NCBI GenBank assembly: GCA_011391655.1
Contig: JAABQE010000066.1
Location: 1 to 14,511, forward strand
Reading direction: 5' to 3'
Origin: Hydrogenophilales bacterium
Lineage (GTDB): Bacteria > Pseudomonadota > Gammaproteobacteria > Burkholderiales > Thiobacillaceae
DNA: 14,511 nucleotides
The notes under the pieces are model-generated. The model was not told where the DNA came from. It worked only from the letters and a program-made list of their open reading frames with translations, and searched no databases. This document shows positions 1 to 7,265 of this stretch, piece by piece. The position numbers and the translations under genes were made by a program. Positions within the stretch are counted from its first letter, which is position 1. The number at the start of each line of letters is the position of its first letter.

Positions 1-126
1 TTCGCTGACGTAATCGCGGTCCTGTTTGCTCCGTACGGTGAGCTGGTCGAGATCGAGCGAGGCGCGATTGATGATCGCCCCCGCCTTGCGAGCGGCTTTC
101 ACCGCTGTATTGAGCATGGGATGCAT
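1..126 (-). CDS. suhB: SuhB, inositol-1-monophosphatase family, N-terminal fragment (cut by window edge)
   Basis: Translating the minus strand from the ATG at 124-126 gives 42 residues that run off the window edge. They begin [20 protein letters not shown] and continue with an RASLDLD stretch, then KQDRDYVSE. This is the characteristic N-terminus of SuhB-type inositol monophosphatases, which hydrolyse inositol-1-phosphate with Mg2+. In E. coli SuhB also takes part in the rRNA transcription antitermination complex. About 225 residues, including all metal-binding motifs, lie outside the window, so catalytic competence cannot be judged. The gene is divergent from trmJ with 47 bp between start codons, an arrangement common in proteobacteria. 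No Shine-Dalgarno sequence is visible. Met4 is a possible alternative start, but Met1 fits the family better. Confidence 0.9.
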   Translation of the reverse strand, partial: MHPMLNTAVKAARKAGAIINRASLDLDQLTVRSKQDRDYVSE

Positions 127-159
127 GTGTCTGGCTACAAATTCAAAGAACGAGCCGCC

Positions 160-165
160 ATTTTA
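160..165 (-). promoter_or_regulatory. Candidate -10 element (TAAAAT) of the suhB promoter
   Basis: On the minus strand the sequence reads AAGTAAAATGGCGG, with TAAAAT ending 33 bp before the suhB ATG. It is one of three GTAAAATG motifs in gene-start regions of this window; the others precede murI and fdx. I see no convincing -35 hexamer at 17 bp, so this is a candidate only. Confidence 0.3.
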
Positions 166-173
166 CTTGATGT

Positions 174-941
174 ATGACGCTATCTAACCCAAAACTTCTC
201 GGCAATATTCGCGTGGTGCTTGCACGCACCAGCCATCCCGGCAACATTGGCGCGGCGATGCGGGCGATGAAGACGATGGGGCTGTCGCAGCTTGTTCTGG
301 TCAACCCTGCCGTGTTTCCCAACAGCCAGGCCGATGCGATGGCGGCGGGCGCGAGCGACCTGCTGGCGCAGGCCCGGGTGTGTGCCACGCTGGAAGAAGC
401 GCTGGCCGATACCACGCTGGTGCTGGGCGTATCGGCGCGCCGCCGCGATATCGTGACCGAGGTGCTGACCCCGCCCGAAGCCGCAACCCGCCTGCTGACC
501 GAGGCGCAGGCCGCACCGGTGGCGCTGGTGTTCGGCAATGAAACCAGCGGCATGTCGAACGAGGAACTGAGCCTGTGTCAGGGGCTGGTGACGATTGCCG
601 CCAACCCGGATTACAGCTCGCTCAATCTGGCGGCGGCGGTGCAGGTGCTGAGTTACGAAATCCGTCAGGCCTGGTTGAATCACCCGGTCTGGCCGCAGCC
701 CGAACTCGATGCGGCAACGGGAGACGAAGTGGAGCGGTTTTACGCGCACCTCGAAGCCGCGTTGATCGATCTGGATTTCCTGAACCATGGCTCACCCGGA
801 AAACTGATGTTGAAACTGCGCTGGCTGTTCGCGCGCACCCGCCTGGCGAAGGAAGAAGTGAATATCCTGCGCGGGATATTGACTGCGGTGCAGGCCGCGA
901 AGCGGGGCACCGGCAAGGCCGGAATCCACAACGCTAAATAG
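174..941 (+). CDS. trmJ: TrmJ, tRNA (cytidine/uridine-2'-O-)-methyltransferase
   Basis: This 255-residue protein belongs to the SPOUT class of SAM-dependent tRNA methyltransferases. TrmJ 2'-O-methylates position 32 of several tRNAs in the cytoplasm. The N-terminal TSHPGNIGAAMRAMKTMGL stretch (residues 19-37) includes Arg30, equivalent to the catalytic Arg23 of E. coli TrmJ. The knot motifs are ALVFGNETSGMSNEEL (about residues 117-132) and a following NPDYSSLNLAAAVQVLSYEI stretch. The E. coli GRE triplet is GNE here, a change I regard as lineage variation. The C-terminal part (ERFYAHLE, NILRGIL) matches the family's helical extension. Length is close to E. coli TrmJ (246). The ATG at 174 is used; an ATG at 170 is out of frame and hits a stop quickly. 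No clear ribosome binding site is seen. The TAG stop lies inside an IscR-like operator for the next gene. Confidence 0.93.
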   Translation: MTLSNPKLLGNIRVVLARTSHPGNIGAAMRAMKTMGLSQLVLVNPAVFPNSQADAMAAGASDLLAQARVCATLEEALADTTLVLGVSARRRDIVTEVLTPPEAATRLLTEAQAAPVALVFGNETSGMSNEELSLCQGLVTIAANPDYSSLNLAAAVQVLSYEIRQAWLNHPVWPQPELDAATGDEVERFYAHLEAALIDLDFLNHGSPGKLMLKLRWLFARTRLAKEEVNILRGILTAVQAAKRGTGKAGIHNAK

Positions 942-962
942 TTGACTAAATTACTCGGAAAT
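938..962 (+). promoter_or_regulatory. IscR type 1-like operator upstream of cysE
   Basis: The E. coli type 1 IscR consensus has halves ATASYYGACT and AGTCRRSTAT around a five-base RWWWY centre. This sequence reads ATAGTTGACT, AAATT, ACTCGGAAAT: all ten left-half bases, all five centre bases and seven of ten right-half bases match (22 of 25, counted by eye). It begins in the trmJ stop codon and ends 14 bp before the cysE ATG. TTGACT at 942-947 could serve as a -35 element, but the best -10 at 17 bp is poor (CATTCT, 965-970). The first 13 bases are identical to the operator before iscR. Binding is inferred. Confidence 0.55.
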
Positions 963-976
963 AGCATTCTTCAAGC

Positions 977-1756
977 ATGAGCCTTTTCAGCCAATTCAAG
1001 GAAGACATTGCCGTCGTGTTCGATCGCGACCCGGCAGCGCGCTCGACGCTTGAAGTCATCACGCTTTATCCCGGTTTCCATGCCATCGTCATCCACCGGC
1101 TGGCGCACTGGCTGTGGCGCACCGGGTTTAAATGGCTGGCGCGCTTTATTTCGCATATGGGGCGCTGGCTCACCGGCATTGAAATCCATCCTGGCGCCAC
1201 CATCGGTCGGCGTGTGTTTATCGACCACGGAATGGGCGTAGTGGTGGGTGAGACCGCTGATATCGGGGACGATTGCACGCTGTATCACGGTGTCACCCTC
1301 GGTGGCACGTCGTGGGACAAGGGCAAGCGCCATCCCACCCTGAAGCCGGGCGTGGTGGTGGGGGCGGGCGCCAAAATCCTGGGGCCCATCACCATTGGCG
1401 CCAATGCGCGCATCGGCTCAAACGCGGTGGTGGTGAAAGCGGTGCCGGACAATGCAACGGCAGTGGGTATTCCTGCCCGCATTCTCGACAGTGAAACGGA
1501 AAAACAGCGCCAGCAAAAAATGGAAAACCTGGGGCAGCAAGCCGAGAAATTGGGTTTTTCTGCCTACGCCATATCGGCTGACATGAACGATCCGGTGGTG
1601 AAGGCGATTCACGGGCTGATTGATCATTCCGCGCATATCGACGAGCGGCTGGAGCGGGTTTTTGCGCAGTTGCGGTCGCTCGGTGCGGTAATGCCGGCCG
1701 AGCCCGAGAAGCCGGATGATTTTGACGCGAACTATCTGAATAAAATAGTTGACTAA
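977..1756 (+). CDS. cysE: CysE, serine O-acetyltransferase
   Basis: This enzyme transfers acetyl from acetyl-CoA to L-serine, giving O-acetylserine, the carbon skeleton for cysteine. The 259-residue product starts with a helical region and continues into a left-handed parallel beta helix of hexapeptide repeats (about residues 66-170). [17 protein letters not shown] supplies Asp83-His84, corresponding to the E. coli Asp157-His158 catalytic pair, and KRHP supplies His119, corresponding to His193. YHGVTLGGT is also a signature. The N-terminal helical part is shorter than in E. coli CysE (273). The C-terminal region after residue 170 is a charged extension of about 90 residues. The gene sits between trmJ and iscR, as in many proteobacteria, and supplies cysteine for IscS. 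An IscR-like operator precedes it. The ribosome binding site is weak. Its last codons and stop overlap the iscR operator. Confidence 0.95.
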   Translation: MSLFSQFKEDIAVVFDRDPAARSTLEVITLYPGFHAIVIHRLAHWLWRTGFKWLARFISHMGRWLTGIEIHPGATIGRRVFIDHGMGVVVGETADIGDDCTLYHGVTLGGTSWDKGKRHPTLKPGVVVGAGAKILGPITIGANARIGSNAVVVKAVPDNATAVGIPARILDSETEKQRQQKMENLGQQAEKLGFSAYAISADMNDPVVKAIHGLIDHSAHIDERLERVFAQLRSLGAVMPAEPEKPDDFDANYLNKIVD

Positions 1757-1769
1757 AACAGTAAGGTAA
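1745..1769 (+). promoter_or_regulatory. IscR type 1-like operator, distal box (A) upstream of iscR
   Basis: The sequence reads ATAGTTGACT, AAAAC, AGTAAGGTAA. It matches the E. coli type 1 IscR consensus at 23 of 25 positions, counted by eye; the mismatches are the C of AGTC and the last base. Its left half encodes the last residues and stop codon of cysE. This is the strongest operator candidate in the window and is where autorepression by [2Fe-2S] IscR would be expected. Confidence 0.72.
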
Positions 1770-1772
1770 GGA

Positions 1773-1797
1773 ATAGTTGAGCGAATTGCTCGGGAAT
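1773..1797 (+). promoter_or_regulatory. IscR type 1-like operator, proximal box (B) upstream of iscR
   Basis: The sequence reads ATAGTTGAGC, GAATT, GCTCGGGAAT and matches the consensus at 20 of 25 positions. Two mismatches in each half are symmetric: GACT/AGTC becomes GAGC/GCTC, so dyad symmetry is kept. Its centre lies 28 bp from that of box A. E. coli PiscR also has two type 1 sites, which supports the pairing. Confidence 0.6.
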
Positions 1798-1805
1798 TAT
1801 TTTAT
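1777..1805 (+). promoter_or_regulatory. Candidate sigma-70 promoter of the isc operon
   Basis: TTGAGC (1777-1782) followed after 17 bp by TTTTAT (1800-1805) is a plausible -35/-10 pair, with the -35 buried in operator box B as expected for repression. TATTTT (1798-1803) is an alternative -10. TTGACT (1749-1754) with AATAGT (1772-1777), also 17 bp apart, is a second option. AGGAGA at 1822-1827 gives iscR a good ribosome binding site. Confidence 0.45.
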
Positions 1806-1834
1806 CGTTCGGGCATCATTCAGGAGAAGCGAAT

Positions 1835-2299
1835 ATGAGGTTGACCACAAAAGGTCGTTTTGCTGTAACCGCGATGCTGGATCTGGCGCTGCGAGGCGGC
1901 AAAAATCCAGTGACGCTGGCTGGCATCAGTGAACGTCAGGATATTTCCTTGTCCTATCTGGAGCAGCTTTTCAGCCGCCTGCGCCGCCATGAACTGGTGG
2001 AAAGCGTGCGCGGTCCTGGTGGTGGGTATTACCTCGCCAAAACCTTGAGCAGCATTACCGTTGCTGACATCATTCGCGCAGTGGATGAGCCCATCGACGC
2101 CACCCAGTGTGGCGGCAAGGAAAACTGCCACGACGAACACCGTTGCCTGACGCATGACTTGTGGATGGGGCTCAATGCCCATATCTACGATTATCTGGAC
2201 AACGTCTCGCTCGCGACACTGGTCGCCCGGCAGGATGCGTGCAAGGAAAAAGTCATGCAGGATCGTCGCACCTCCAAGATGACGCCGCTGGCGGCTTGA
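1835..2299 (+). CDS. iscR: IscR, [2Fe-2S]-sensing Rrf2-family transcriptional regulator
   Basis: The 154-residue protein has an N-terminal winged helix-turn-helix of the Rrf2 family ([34 protein letters not shown] as recognition region; [11 protein letters not shown] as the wing). The cluster ligands sit exactly where they do in E. coli IscR: Cys92, Cys98, Cys104 and His107. Holo-IscR represses its own operon at type 1 sites, and apo-IscR acts at type 2 sites; this is family knowledge. Two type 1-like boxes lie 38-90 bp upstream. The start follows a good AGGAGA site at 7 bp spacing. iscS begins 28 bp downstream, so the two are surely co-transcribed. The short iscR-iscS gap leaves little room for the sRNA-controlled processing region known in E. 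coli. Confidence 0.97.
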   Translation: MRLTTKGRFAVTAMLDLALRGGKNPVTLAGISERQDISLSYLEQLFSRLRRHELVESVRGPGGGYYLAKTLSSITVADIIRAVDEPIDATQCGGKENCHDEHRCLTHDLWMGLNAHIYDYLDNVSLATLVARQDACKEKVMQDRRTSKMTPLAA

Positions 2300-2327
2300 T
2301 ATCAGATTAAGAAACAAGGCTATCAAT

Positions 2328-3536
2328 ATGAAAACACTGTATTTCGATTATTCCGCCACCACCCCGGTTGACCCACGCGTGGCCGCCAAAATGATTCCTT
2401 ACCTGACTGAAGAGTTCGGTAATCCGGCTTCGCGTTCGCATCCCTATGGCTGGGCTGCCGACAAGGCGGTGGAAGACGCGCGTGCCCAGGTCGCGTCGCT
2501 TGTCGGTGCCGATCCGAAAGAAATCGTGTTCACCTCTGGCGCTACCGAATCGAATAACCTCGCCATCAAGGGTGCAGGCCATTTCTATGCGGGCACCAAG
2601 GGCAAGCACATCATCACTGTGCGCACCGAACACAAGGCGGTGCTCGACACTGTGCGTGAAATGGAGCGTCAGGGTTTTGAAGCGACTTATCTGAGTGTGC
2701 AGGAAAACGGTCTGCTCGATCTGGATGTGCTGCGTGCCGCGATTCGCCCCGATACCGTGCTGGTGTCGGTGATGGCGGTCAACAATGAAATCGGCGTGAT
2801 CCAGGATCTTGAAGCGATCGGTAATATTTGTCGTGAAAAAGGCGTGTTGTTTCATGTCGACGCGGCGCAGGCCACCGGAAAAATGCCGATCAATCTGGCC
2901 AAGCTGCCAGTCGACTTGATGTCGTTCTCCGCACACAAGACCTACGGTCCCAAAGGCATCGGCGCCCTCTATGTGCGTCGCAAGCCGCGCGTCCGTCTGG
3001 AAGCGCAGATGCATGGCGGCGGTCACGAGCGCGGCATGCGTTCAGGCACCTTGGCAACGCACCAGATCGTCGGCATGGGCGAAGCTTTCCGCATCGCCCA
3101 GGAAGAAATGGCGACCGAGAACGAGCGCATCCGCATGCTGCGCGACCGCTTGTACGAAGGCCTGAAGGACATCGAAGAGCTGCATCTGAATGGTGACTTC
3201 GAGCGCCGGGTGCCGCACAACCTGAATGTCAGCTTCAACTTCGTCGAAGGCGAGTCGCTCATCATGGCGATCAAGGATCTGGCCGTGTCGTCCGGTTCGG
3301 CCTGTACCTCGGCCAGCCTGGAACCGTCTTACGTGCTGCGCGCGCTGGGTCGCAGCGACGAACTCGCGCACAGCTCGATCCGTTTCTCGATTGGCCGCTT
3401 TACGACCGAAGAAGAAGTGGATTACGCCATCAAGCTGCTGCACGAGAAAATCGGCAAGCTGCGCGAACTGTCCCCGCTGTGGGAGATGTTCAAGGAAGGC
3501 GTCGACCTGAATACTGTTCAGTGGGCTGCACATTGA
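2328..3536 (+). CDS. iscS: IscS, cysteine desulfurase
   Basis: IscS is a PLP-dependent class V aminotransferase-fold enzyme. It removes sulfur from L-cysteine as a persulfide and delivers it to IscU and other acceptors, including tRNA thiolation enzymes. The 402-residue length is close to E. coli (404). Visible motifs are [15 protein letters not shown] at the N-terminus, [15 protein letters not shown] (residues 69-83), [10 protein letters not shown] (176-185) and [12 protein letters not shown], with the PLP-binding Lys204. The mobile catalytic Cys326 is in [17 protein letters not shown]. Both key residues are offset by two from E. coli Lys206 and Cys328. A modest AAGG ribosome binding site at 2316-2319 precedes the ATG. 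The neighbours are those of a standard ISC operon; a 75-bp gap separates it from iscU. Confidence 0.98.
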   Translation: MKTLYFDYSATTPVDPRVAAKMIPYLTEEFGNPASRSHPYGWAADKAVEDARAQVASLVGADPKEIVFTSGATESNNLAIKGAGHFYAGTKGKHIITVRTEHKAVLDTVREMERQGFEATYLSVQENGLLDLDVLRAAIRPDTVLVSVMAVNNEIGVIQDLEAIGNICREKGVLFHVDAAQATGKMPINLAKLPVDLMSFSAHKTYGPKGIGALYVRRKPRVRLEAQMHGGGHERGMRSGTLATHQIVGMGEAFRIAQEEMATENERIRMLRDRLYEGLKDIEELHLNGDFERRVPHNLNVSFNFVEGESLIMAIKDLAVSSGSACTSASLEPSYVLRALGRSDELAHSSIRFSIGRFTTEEEVDYAIKLLHEKIGKLRELSPLWEMFKEGVDLNTVQWAAH

Positions 3537-3545
3537 TCAATACGA

Positions 3546-3561
3546 TGCAGCTTGCTGCGTA
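3546..3561 (+). other. Small hairpin between iscS and iscU
   Basis: ATGCAG (3545-3550), a CTTG loop and CTGCGT (3555-3560) can form a six-base-pair stem with one G-T wobble. It is not followed by a T-run, so it is not an intrinsic terminator. It might stabilise or mark a processing point in the operon mRNA, but a stem this small can arise by chance. Confidence 0.2.
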
Positions 3562-3611
3562 ATGATTTGTTTAGTCAGGGTTTGTTAGATCAAGTTTGAA
3601 GGAGAACCACC

Positions 3612-3998
3612 ATGTCTTATAGCGAAAAAGTACTCGACCATTACGAAAATCCCCGCAACGTTGGCTCGTTCACCAAGGACGACGATGGCGTGGGTACAGG
3701 CATGGTGGGCGCGCCCGCCTGCGGCGACGTGATGAAGCTGCAAATCAAGGTGGGCGCCGATGGCCGCATCGAGGATGCCAAGTTCAAGACCTATGGCTGC
3801 GGCTCGGCGATTGCATCGAGCTCGCTGGTGACCGAATGGGTCAAGGGCAAGACGCTCGATCAGGCGATGGAAATCAAGAACACGGCGATTGCCGAGGAGC
3901 TTGCGCTGCCGCCGGTCAAGATCCACTGTTCGATTCTGGCTGAAGACGCGATCAAGGCAGCGGTCGCCGATTACAAGCAGAAAAAGGGACTGGTGTAA
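3612..3998 (+). CDS. iscU: IscU, Fe-S cluster assembly scaffold
   Basis: IscU is the scaffold on which [2Fe-2S] and [4Fe-4S] clusters are built from IscS-derived sulfur before transfer to targets by HscA/HscB. The 128-residue length equals E. coli IscU. All functional residues are at the E. coli positions: Cys37 and Asp39 ([11 protein letters not shown]), Cys63 ([11 protein letters not shown]), His105 and Cys106. The HscA recognition motif LPPVK occupies residues 99-103. Asp39 intact indicates normal cluster release. The ATG follows a strong AAGGAGA site (3599-3605) with 6 bp spacing, the best ribosome binding site of the operon, consistent with high demand for the scaffold. iscA follows after 5 bp. 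Confidence 0.98.
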   Translation: MSYSEKVLDHYENPRNVGSFTKDDDGVGTGMVGAPACGDVMKLQIKVGADGRIEDAKFKTYGCGSAIASSSLVTEWVKGKTLDQAMEIKNTAIAEELALPPVKIHCSILAEDAIKAAVADYKQKKGLV

Positions 3999-4003
3999 GC
4001 ATC

Positions 4004-4327
4004 ATGGCGGTCACTCTGTCCGAGCGCGCAGCGCAACACGTCACGAACTATCTGACCAAACGCGGCAAGGGTGTGGGCATCCGTCTCGGTGTGCGCACCA
4101 CGGGCTGCTCCGGCATGGCCTACAAGCTGGAATTTGCCGATGAGGTGCCGGAAGGCGACGAGGTGTTCACCAGCTATGGCGTCACCGTGTTTGTCGATCC
4201 GAAAAGCCTGACTTACATCGACGGCACCGAACTGGATTATTCGCGTGAAGGGCTGAACGAAGGCTTCAAGTTCAACAACCCGAACGTGAAGAACGAGTGC
4301 GGTTGCGGAGAGTCGTTTAACGTTTGA
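4004..4327 (+). CDS. iscA: IscA, A-type Fe-S carrier
   Basis: This 107-residue protein is an A-type carrier that accepts clusters from IscU and passes them to apo-proteins. The three conserved cysteines are Cys35 (TTGCSGMAY), Cys99 and Cys101 (NECGCGESF), the positions known from E. coli Isc[17 protein letters not shown] is the usual central signature. The length and the exact C-terminal CGCGESF favour IscA over ErpA or SufA, as does the position between iscU and hscB. The start lies 5 bp after the iscU stop, with only a distant AAGGGA upstream, so translation is probably coupled to iscU. Downstream is the largest gap in the window, holding an inverted repeat. Confidence 0.97.
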   Translation: MAVTLSERAAQHVTNYLTKRGKGVGIRLGVRTTGCSGMAYKLEFADEVPEGDEVFTSYGVTVFVDPKSLTYIDGTELDYSREGLNEGFKFNNPNVKNECGCGESFNV

Positions 4328-4331
4328 TTGG

Positions 4332-4445
4332 CAGGGGGCAGGATTCAGAGGCCACTGATACGGTTTTTGTGCGACCTTTGGCCGCGCCAATAAAAATCAC
4401 CGAGCACAAGCCCCCTGAATCCTGATCCCTGAATCCCGACCCCTG
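4332..4445. repeat. Inverted pair of 17-bp repeat units filling the iscA-hscB gap
   Basis: A unit CAGGGGGCAGGATTCAG lies at 4332-4348. On the opposite strand two overlapping units lie at 4415-4431 (CTGAATCCTGATCCCTG) and 4429-4445 (CTGAATCCCGACCCCTG). Each right unit matches the reverse complement of the left one at 15 of 17 bases. The right arm is thus a tandem array with 14-bp period. The arms could pair across 66-80 bp in the mRNA. Reverse complements of the right-arm segments 4429-4445 and 4412-4424 recur exactly in mutL. The interior (4349-4414) shows no gene or terminator. Its nature (dispersed short repeat or a small mobile element remnant) is not decided. Confidence 0.75.
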
Positions 4446-4973
4446 ATGGACTTCACCCAAACCCACTTCGCGTTATTCGGCCTGCCGGCAACGTATGCAC
4501 TGGACCGTGACCAGCTCGACACGGCTTATCGCGAACTGCAAAACACGGTTCATCCGGATCGTTTTGCGGCGCAGCCTGAAGCCGAGCAGCGCGTTGCGAT
4601 GCAATGGGCGACCCGGGCGAACGAAGCGTACCGCACCCTGAAACACCCGGTTGATCGCGGCGTGTATCTGTTGCAGCTGCAGGGGATCGATGCACTCGAC
4701 GCGCATAACACGCAGATGGCGCCGGCATTCCTGATGCAGCAGATGGAGTGGCGCGAGGCGATAGACGACGCGCGCGCCGAAAAAAATGTGGCTGCGCTCG
4801 ATACGTTGATGGACGAATTGCGTCTCACCCACCGCCGTATCGAGACGCAACTGGTCGATTTGCTCGATGCAAGGCAGGATTTTGAGGGTGCGCGCGAAGC
4901 CGTGCGCCAATTGCGTTTTATGGACAAACTCATCGCCGAAGTCGGCGACGTGTACGAAGAACTCGAAGGCTAG
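4446..4973 (+). CDS. hscB: HscB, J-domain co-chaperone of Fe-S assembly
   Basis: HscB is the type III J-protein that brings IscU to HscA and stimulates its ATPase. The 175 residues start with a J-domain (about 1-75) containing the HPD triad at residues 36-38 ([13 protein letters not shown]). The C-terminal three-helix IscU-binding domain (about 85-175) follows. Length is close to E. coli HscB (171). There is no N-terminal metal-binding cysteine extension like that of eukaryotic HscB. The ATG directly follows the last base of a repeat unit (4445), and the upstream bases are pyrimidine-rich with no Shine-Dalgarno sequence, so initiation may be weak or coupled. hscA begins 2 bp after the stop. 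Confidence 0.96.
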   Translation: MDFTQTHFALFGLPATYALDRDQLDTAYRELQNTVHPDRFAAQPEAEQRVAMQWATRANEAYRTLKHPVDRGVYLLQLQGIDALDAHNTQMAPAFLMQQMEWREAIDDARAEKNVAALDTLMDELRLTHRRIETQLVDLLDARQDFEGAREAVRQLRFMDKLIAEVGDVYEELEG

Positions 4974-4975
4974 GC

Positions 4976-6838
4976 ATGGCTCTGTTGCAGATTTCCGAAC
5001 CCGGCATGTCCACTGCACCGCATCAGCACCGGTTGGCGGTGGGCATCGATCTGGGCACCACCAATTCACTGGTCGCCTGCGTGCGCTCCGGCCTGGCGAC
5101 GATACTCGACGACGCGGAAGGTCACGCCCTGCTGCCGTCGGTGGTGCGCTACCACGCCAACGGTTCGGTGGACGTGGGCTACCCTGCGCAGCGCGCGCAA
5201 AGCCTGGACCCGCATAACACGCTGATGTCGGTCAAACGCTTCATGGGGCGCGGCCTGCCGGATATCGACGACGCTGCCAGCATGCCGTACCACTTTGTCG
5301 ATGCGCCGGGCATGGTGCAGATCAAGACCATTGCCGGGGTGAAAAGTCCGGTCGAGGTCTCGGCAGAAATCCTCAAGGTGTTGCGTACGCGCGCTGAAGC
5401 GGCGCTCGGCGGCGAACTGGTCGGCGCGGTGATCACCGTTCCGGCGTATTTCGACGACGCCCAGCGCCAGGCGACCAAGGACGCTGCGCAACTGGCGGGA
5501 CTCAATGTGTTGCGCCTGTTGAACGAACCCACTGCGGCCGCGATTGCCTATGGCCTCGATAATGCGTCGGAAGGCGTGTATGCCGTGTACGACCTCGGTG
5601 GCGGTACCTTTGATATCTCCATCCTGAAACTGTCCAAGGGCGTGTTCGAAGTGCTCGCCACCAACGGCGACTCGGCGCTCGGCGGCGATGACTTCGATCA
5701 GCGTGTGTTCTGCTGGATGGTTGAAAAGGGCCGCTTCCAGCCCCTGTCGGCGGGCGACATGCGGTTGCTGCTGACCAAGGCGCGCGACGCCAAGGAAGCG
5801 CTCACCGAACATTTCGAAGTGCGCGTGACCGCAGTGCTGTCCACCGGCGAAATGATGGATGCGACGCTGACGCAGGCTGAATTCAATGCCATGACGGCCA
5901 GCCTGCTCAATAAAACCCTGGCCCCCACCCGCAAGGCGCTGCGCGATGCAGGTCTCGCCGTGGACGAGGTGAAAGGCGTGGTGATGGTCGGCGGATCCAC
6001 CCGGATGCCGTGCGTGCGTCAGGCGGTAGCCGAGTTTTTCAAGCAGACGCCGCTCACCAATCTGGACCCGGACAAGGTGGTTGCGCTGGGCGCGGCGATG
6101 CAGGCCGATGTGCTGGCGGGCAACCGGGCAGGTGACGACTGGTTGCTGCTTGACGTGATTCCGCTGTCGCTGGGGCTGGAAACCATGGGCGGATTGACCG
6201 AGAAAGTCATTCCACGCAATACCACCATCCCCACCGCACGCGCGCAGGAATTCACCACGTTCAAAGACGGCCAGACCGCGATGAGCGTGCATGTGCTGCA
6301 AGGCGAACGCGAACTCGCAGCCGACTGCCGGTCGCTGGCGCGGTTTGAGTTGCGCGGTATTCCACCGATGGTTGCTGGGGCTGCGCGCATTCGCGTCACC
6401 TTCCAGGTCGATGCCGACGGTTTGCTGGCGGTCTCTGCGCGCGAACAAAGCACGGGCGTCGAGGCCAGCGTGCTGGTCAAACCGTCATACGGTCTGGCTG
6501 ATGACGACATCACGCGCATGCTGAAAGATGCGTTTACCCACGCCAAGGACGACATGTACGCGCGCGCGTTGAACGAGCAGATTGTCGATGCCAAGGGTTT
6601 GATTGCGGCGACGCGCGCTGCGATGCAGGAAGACGGCGCGTTGCTGGATACCACCGAAACCGCCGCGATCGAAGCCAGTATCGATGCGCTTGAACAGTTG
6701 TTGAGCGGATCCGACCATCTGGCCATCAAGCGCGGCATCGAAGCGCTGAACGCGGTTACCACTGATTTTGCCCAGCGCCGCATGGATCAGAATGTGCGGC
6801 GCGCGATGGCCGGCCAAAAACTGGAAACCTTTGGCTAA
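4976..6838 (+). CDS. hscA: HscA, Hsp70-type chaperone specialised for IscU
   Basis: HscA is the dedicated Hsp70 that binds the LPPVK motif of IscU and drives cluster transfer by ATP hydrolysis. The 620 residues match the family length (E. coli 616). The nucleotide-binding domain (about 1-385) shows [12 protein letters not shown] (23-34), [26 protein letters not shown] (204-215) and [10 protein letters not shown] (336-345). The interdomain linker [14 protein letters not shown] starts near 393. The substrate-binding beta domain and helical lid follow. The start [17 protein letters not shown] is almost identical to that of E. coli HscA, which fixes the ATG at 4976. Only 2 bp separate it from hscB, indicating translational coupling. 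It differs from DnaK in its N-terminus, in its shorter tail and in operon context. Confidence 0.97.
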   Translation: MALLQISEPGMSTAPHQHRLAVGIDLGTTNSLVACVRSGLATILDDAEGHALLPSVVRYHANGSVDVGYPAQRAQSLDPHNTLMSVKRFMGRGLPDIDDAASMPYHFVDAPGMVQIKTIAGVKSPVEVSAEILKVLRTRAEAALGGELVGAVITVPAYFDDAQRQATKDAAQLAGLNVLRLLNEPTAAAIAYGLDNASEGVYAVYDLGGGTFDISILKLSKGVFEVLATNGDSALGGDDFDQRVFCWMVEKGRFQPLSAGDMRLLLTKARDAKEALTEHFEVRVTAVLSTGEMMDATLTQAEFNAMTASLLNKTLAPTRKALRDAGLAVDEVKGVVMVGGSTRMPCVRQAVAEFFKQTPLTNLDPDKVVALGAAMQADVLAGNRAGDDWLLLDVIPLSLGLETMGGLTEKVIPRNTTIPTARAQEFTTFKDGQTAMSVHVLQGERELAADCRSLARFELRGIPPMVAGAARIRVTFQVDADGLLAVSAREQSTGVEASVLVKPSYGLADDDITRMLKDAFTHAKDDMYARALNEQIVDAKGLIAATRAAMQEDGALLDTTETAAIEASIDALEQLLSGSDHLAIKRGIEALNAVTTDFAQRRMDQNVRRAMAGQKLETFG

Positions 6839-6848
6839 CCGAGCCATG

Positions 6849-6893
6849 TAAAATGCTCCTCGCACGCACCCGGCTGACGACAGACGGGTGCGT
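6849..6893 (+). promoter_or_regulatory. Possible internal promoter and hairpin upstream of fdx
   Basis: The hscA-fdx gap holds TAAAAT (6849-6854) within the motif GTAAAATG also seen before suhB and murI. It is followed by a perfect nine-base inverted repeat, ACGCACCCG (6864-6872) and CGGGTGCGT (6885-6893), around a 12-base loop. No T-tract follows, so it is not a typical terminator. A 5' stabilising stem or protein-binding dyad for a secondary fdx-iscX transcript is possible. No good -35 is found. Confidence 0.35.
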
Positions 6894-6925
6894 TATCAAT
6901 GCAGCACCTGCCAACTGTAAAGACC

Positions 6926-7264
6926 ATGCCCCAACTGATCGTATTGCCCCACGTCGAACTTTGCCCCGAGGGCGCCGTGATCGACGCCAAATCCGGCGAC
7001 ACCCTGTGTGACACCTTGCTCGCCAACGGCATCGAGATCGAGCACGCCTGCGAAAAATCCTGCGCCTGCACCACATGCCATGTCATCGTGCGCGAAGGCT
7101 TCAATTCGCTGGAATCCTCCACCGAAGAAGAAGACGATCTGCTGGACAAGGCATGGGGCCTGGAGCCGCAATCACGTTTGTCGTGCCAGGCGCGCGTGAA
7201 CGCCGCTGATCTGGTAATTGAAATCCCCAAATACACCATCAACATGGTGAAAGAAGGACATTGA
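6926..7264 (+). CDS. fdx: Fdx, ISC-type [2Fe-2S] ferredoxin
   Basis: This adrenodoxin-type ferredoxin supplies electrons for cluster assembly on IscU. Starting at the ATG at 6926 the product is 112 residues, beginning MPQLIVLPHVELCPEGAV, which aligns with the E. coli start (MPKIVILPHQDLCPDGAV, 111 residues). An in-frame ATG at 6899 would add nine residues with no homology or better ribosome binding site, so I reject it. Cluster ligands are Cys42, Cys48, Cys51 and Cys87, with the conserved non-ligand Cys46 in ACEKSCACTTCH. The C-terminus IPKYTINMVKEGH is typical of the ISC subtype. iscX follows after one base. Confidence 0.96.
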   Translation: MPQLIVLPHVELCPEGAVIDAKSGDTLCDTLLANGIEIEHACEKSCACTTCHVIVREGFNSLESSTEEEDDLLDKAWGLEPQSRLSCQARVNAADLVIEIPKYTINMVKEGH

Positions 7265-7265
7265 T

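Noticed and set aside
525..560. Asn in place of Arg in the TrmJ GRE motif as a sign of lost function
   Set aside because: I recall similar FGNET sequences in other betaproteobacterial TrmJ-like proteins, and the catalytic Arg equivalent (Arg30) and the NPDYSSLNLA motif are intact.
2300..2327. RyhB-type small RNA target or riboswitch between iscR and iscS
   Set aside because: The gap is only 28 bp, and I see no structured element there; nothing supports a pairing site.
2307..3026. Minus-strand open frame of 239 codons opposite iscS
   Set aside because: It lies fully within iscS, has no domain signature and is explained by GC-biased third positions.
5066..6448. Long open frame (460 codons) on the minus strand opposite hscA
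   Set aside because: It is antisense to an unmistakable hscA; the translation is rich in His, Arg and Gln with no recognisable domain, typical of frames mirrored by GC-rich codon usage.
6899..6925. Earlier ATG for fdx adding nine residues
   Set aside because: The E. coli homologue begins at the position of the second ATG, and the extra residues have no ribosome binding site or conservation.
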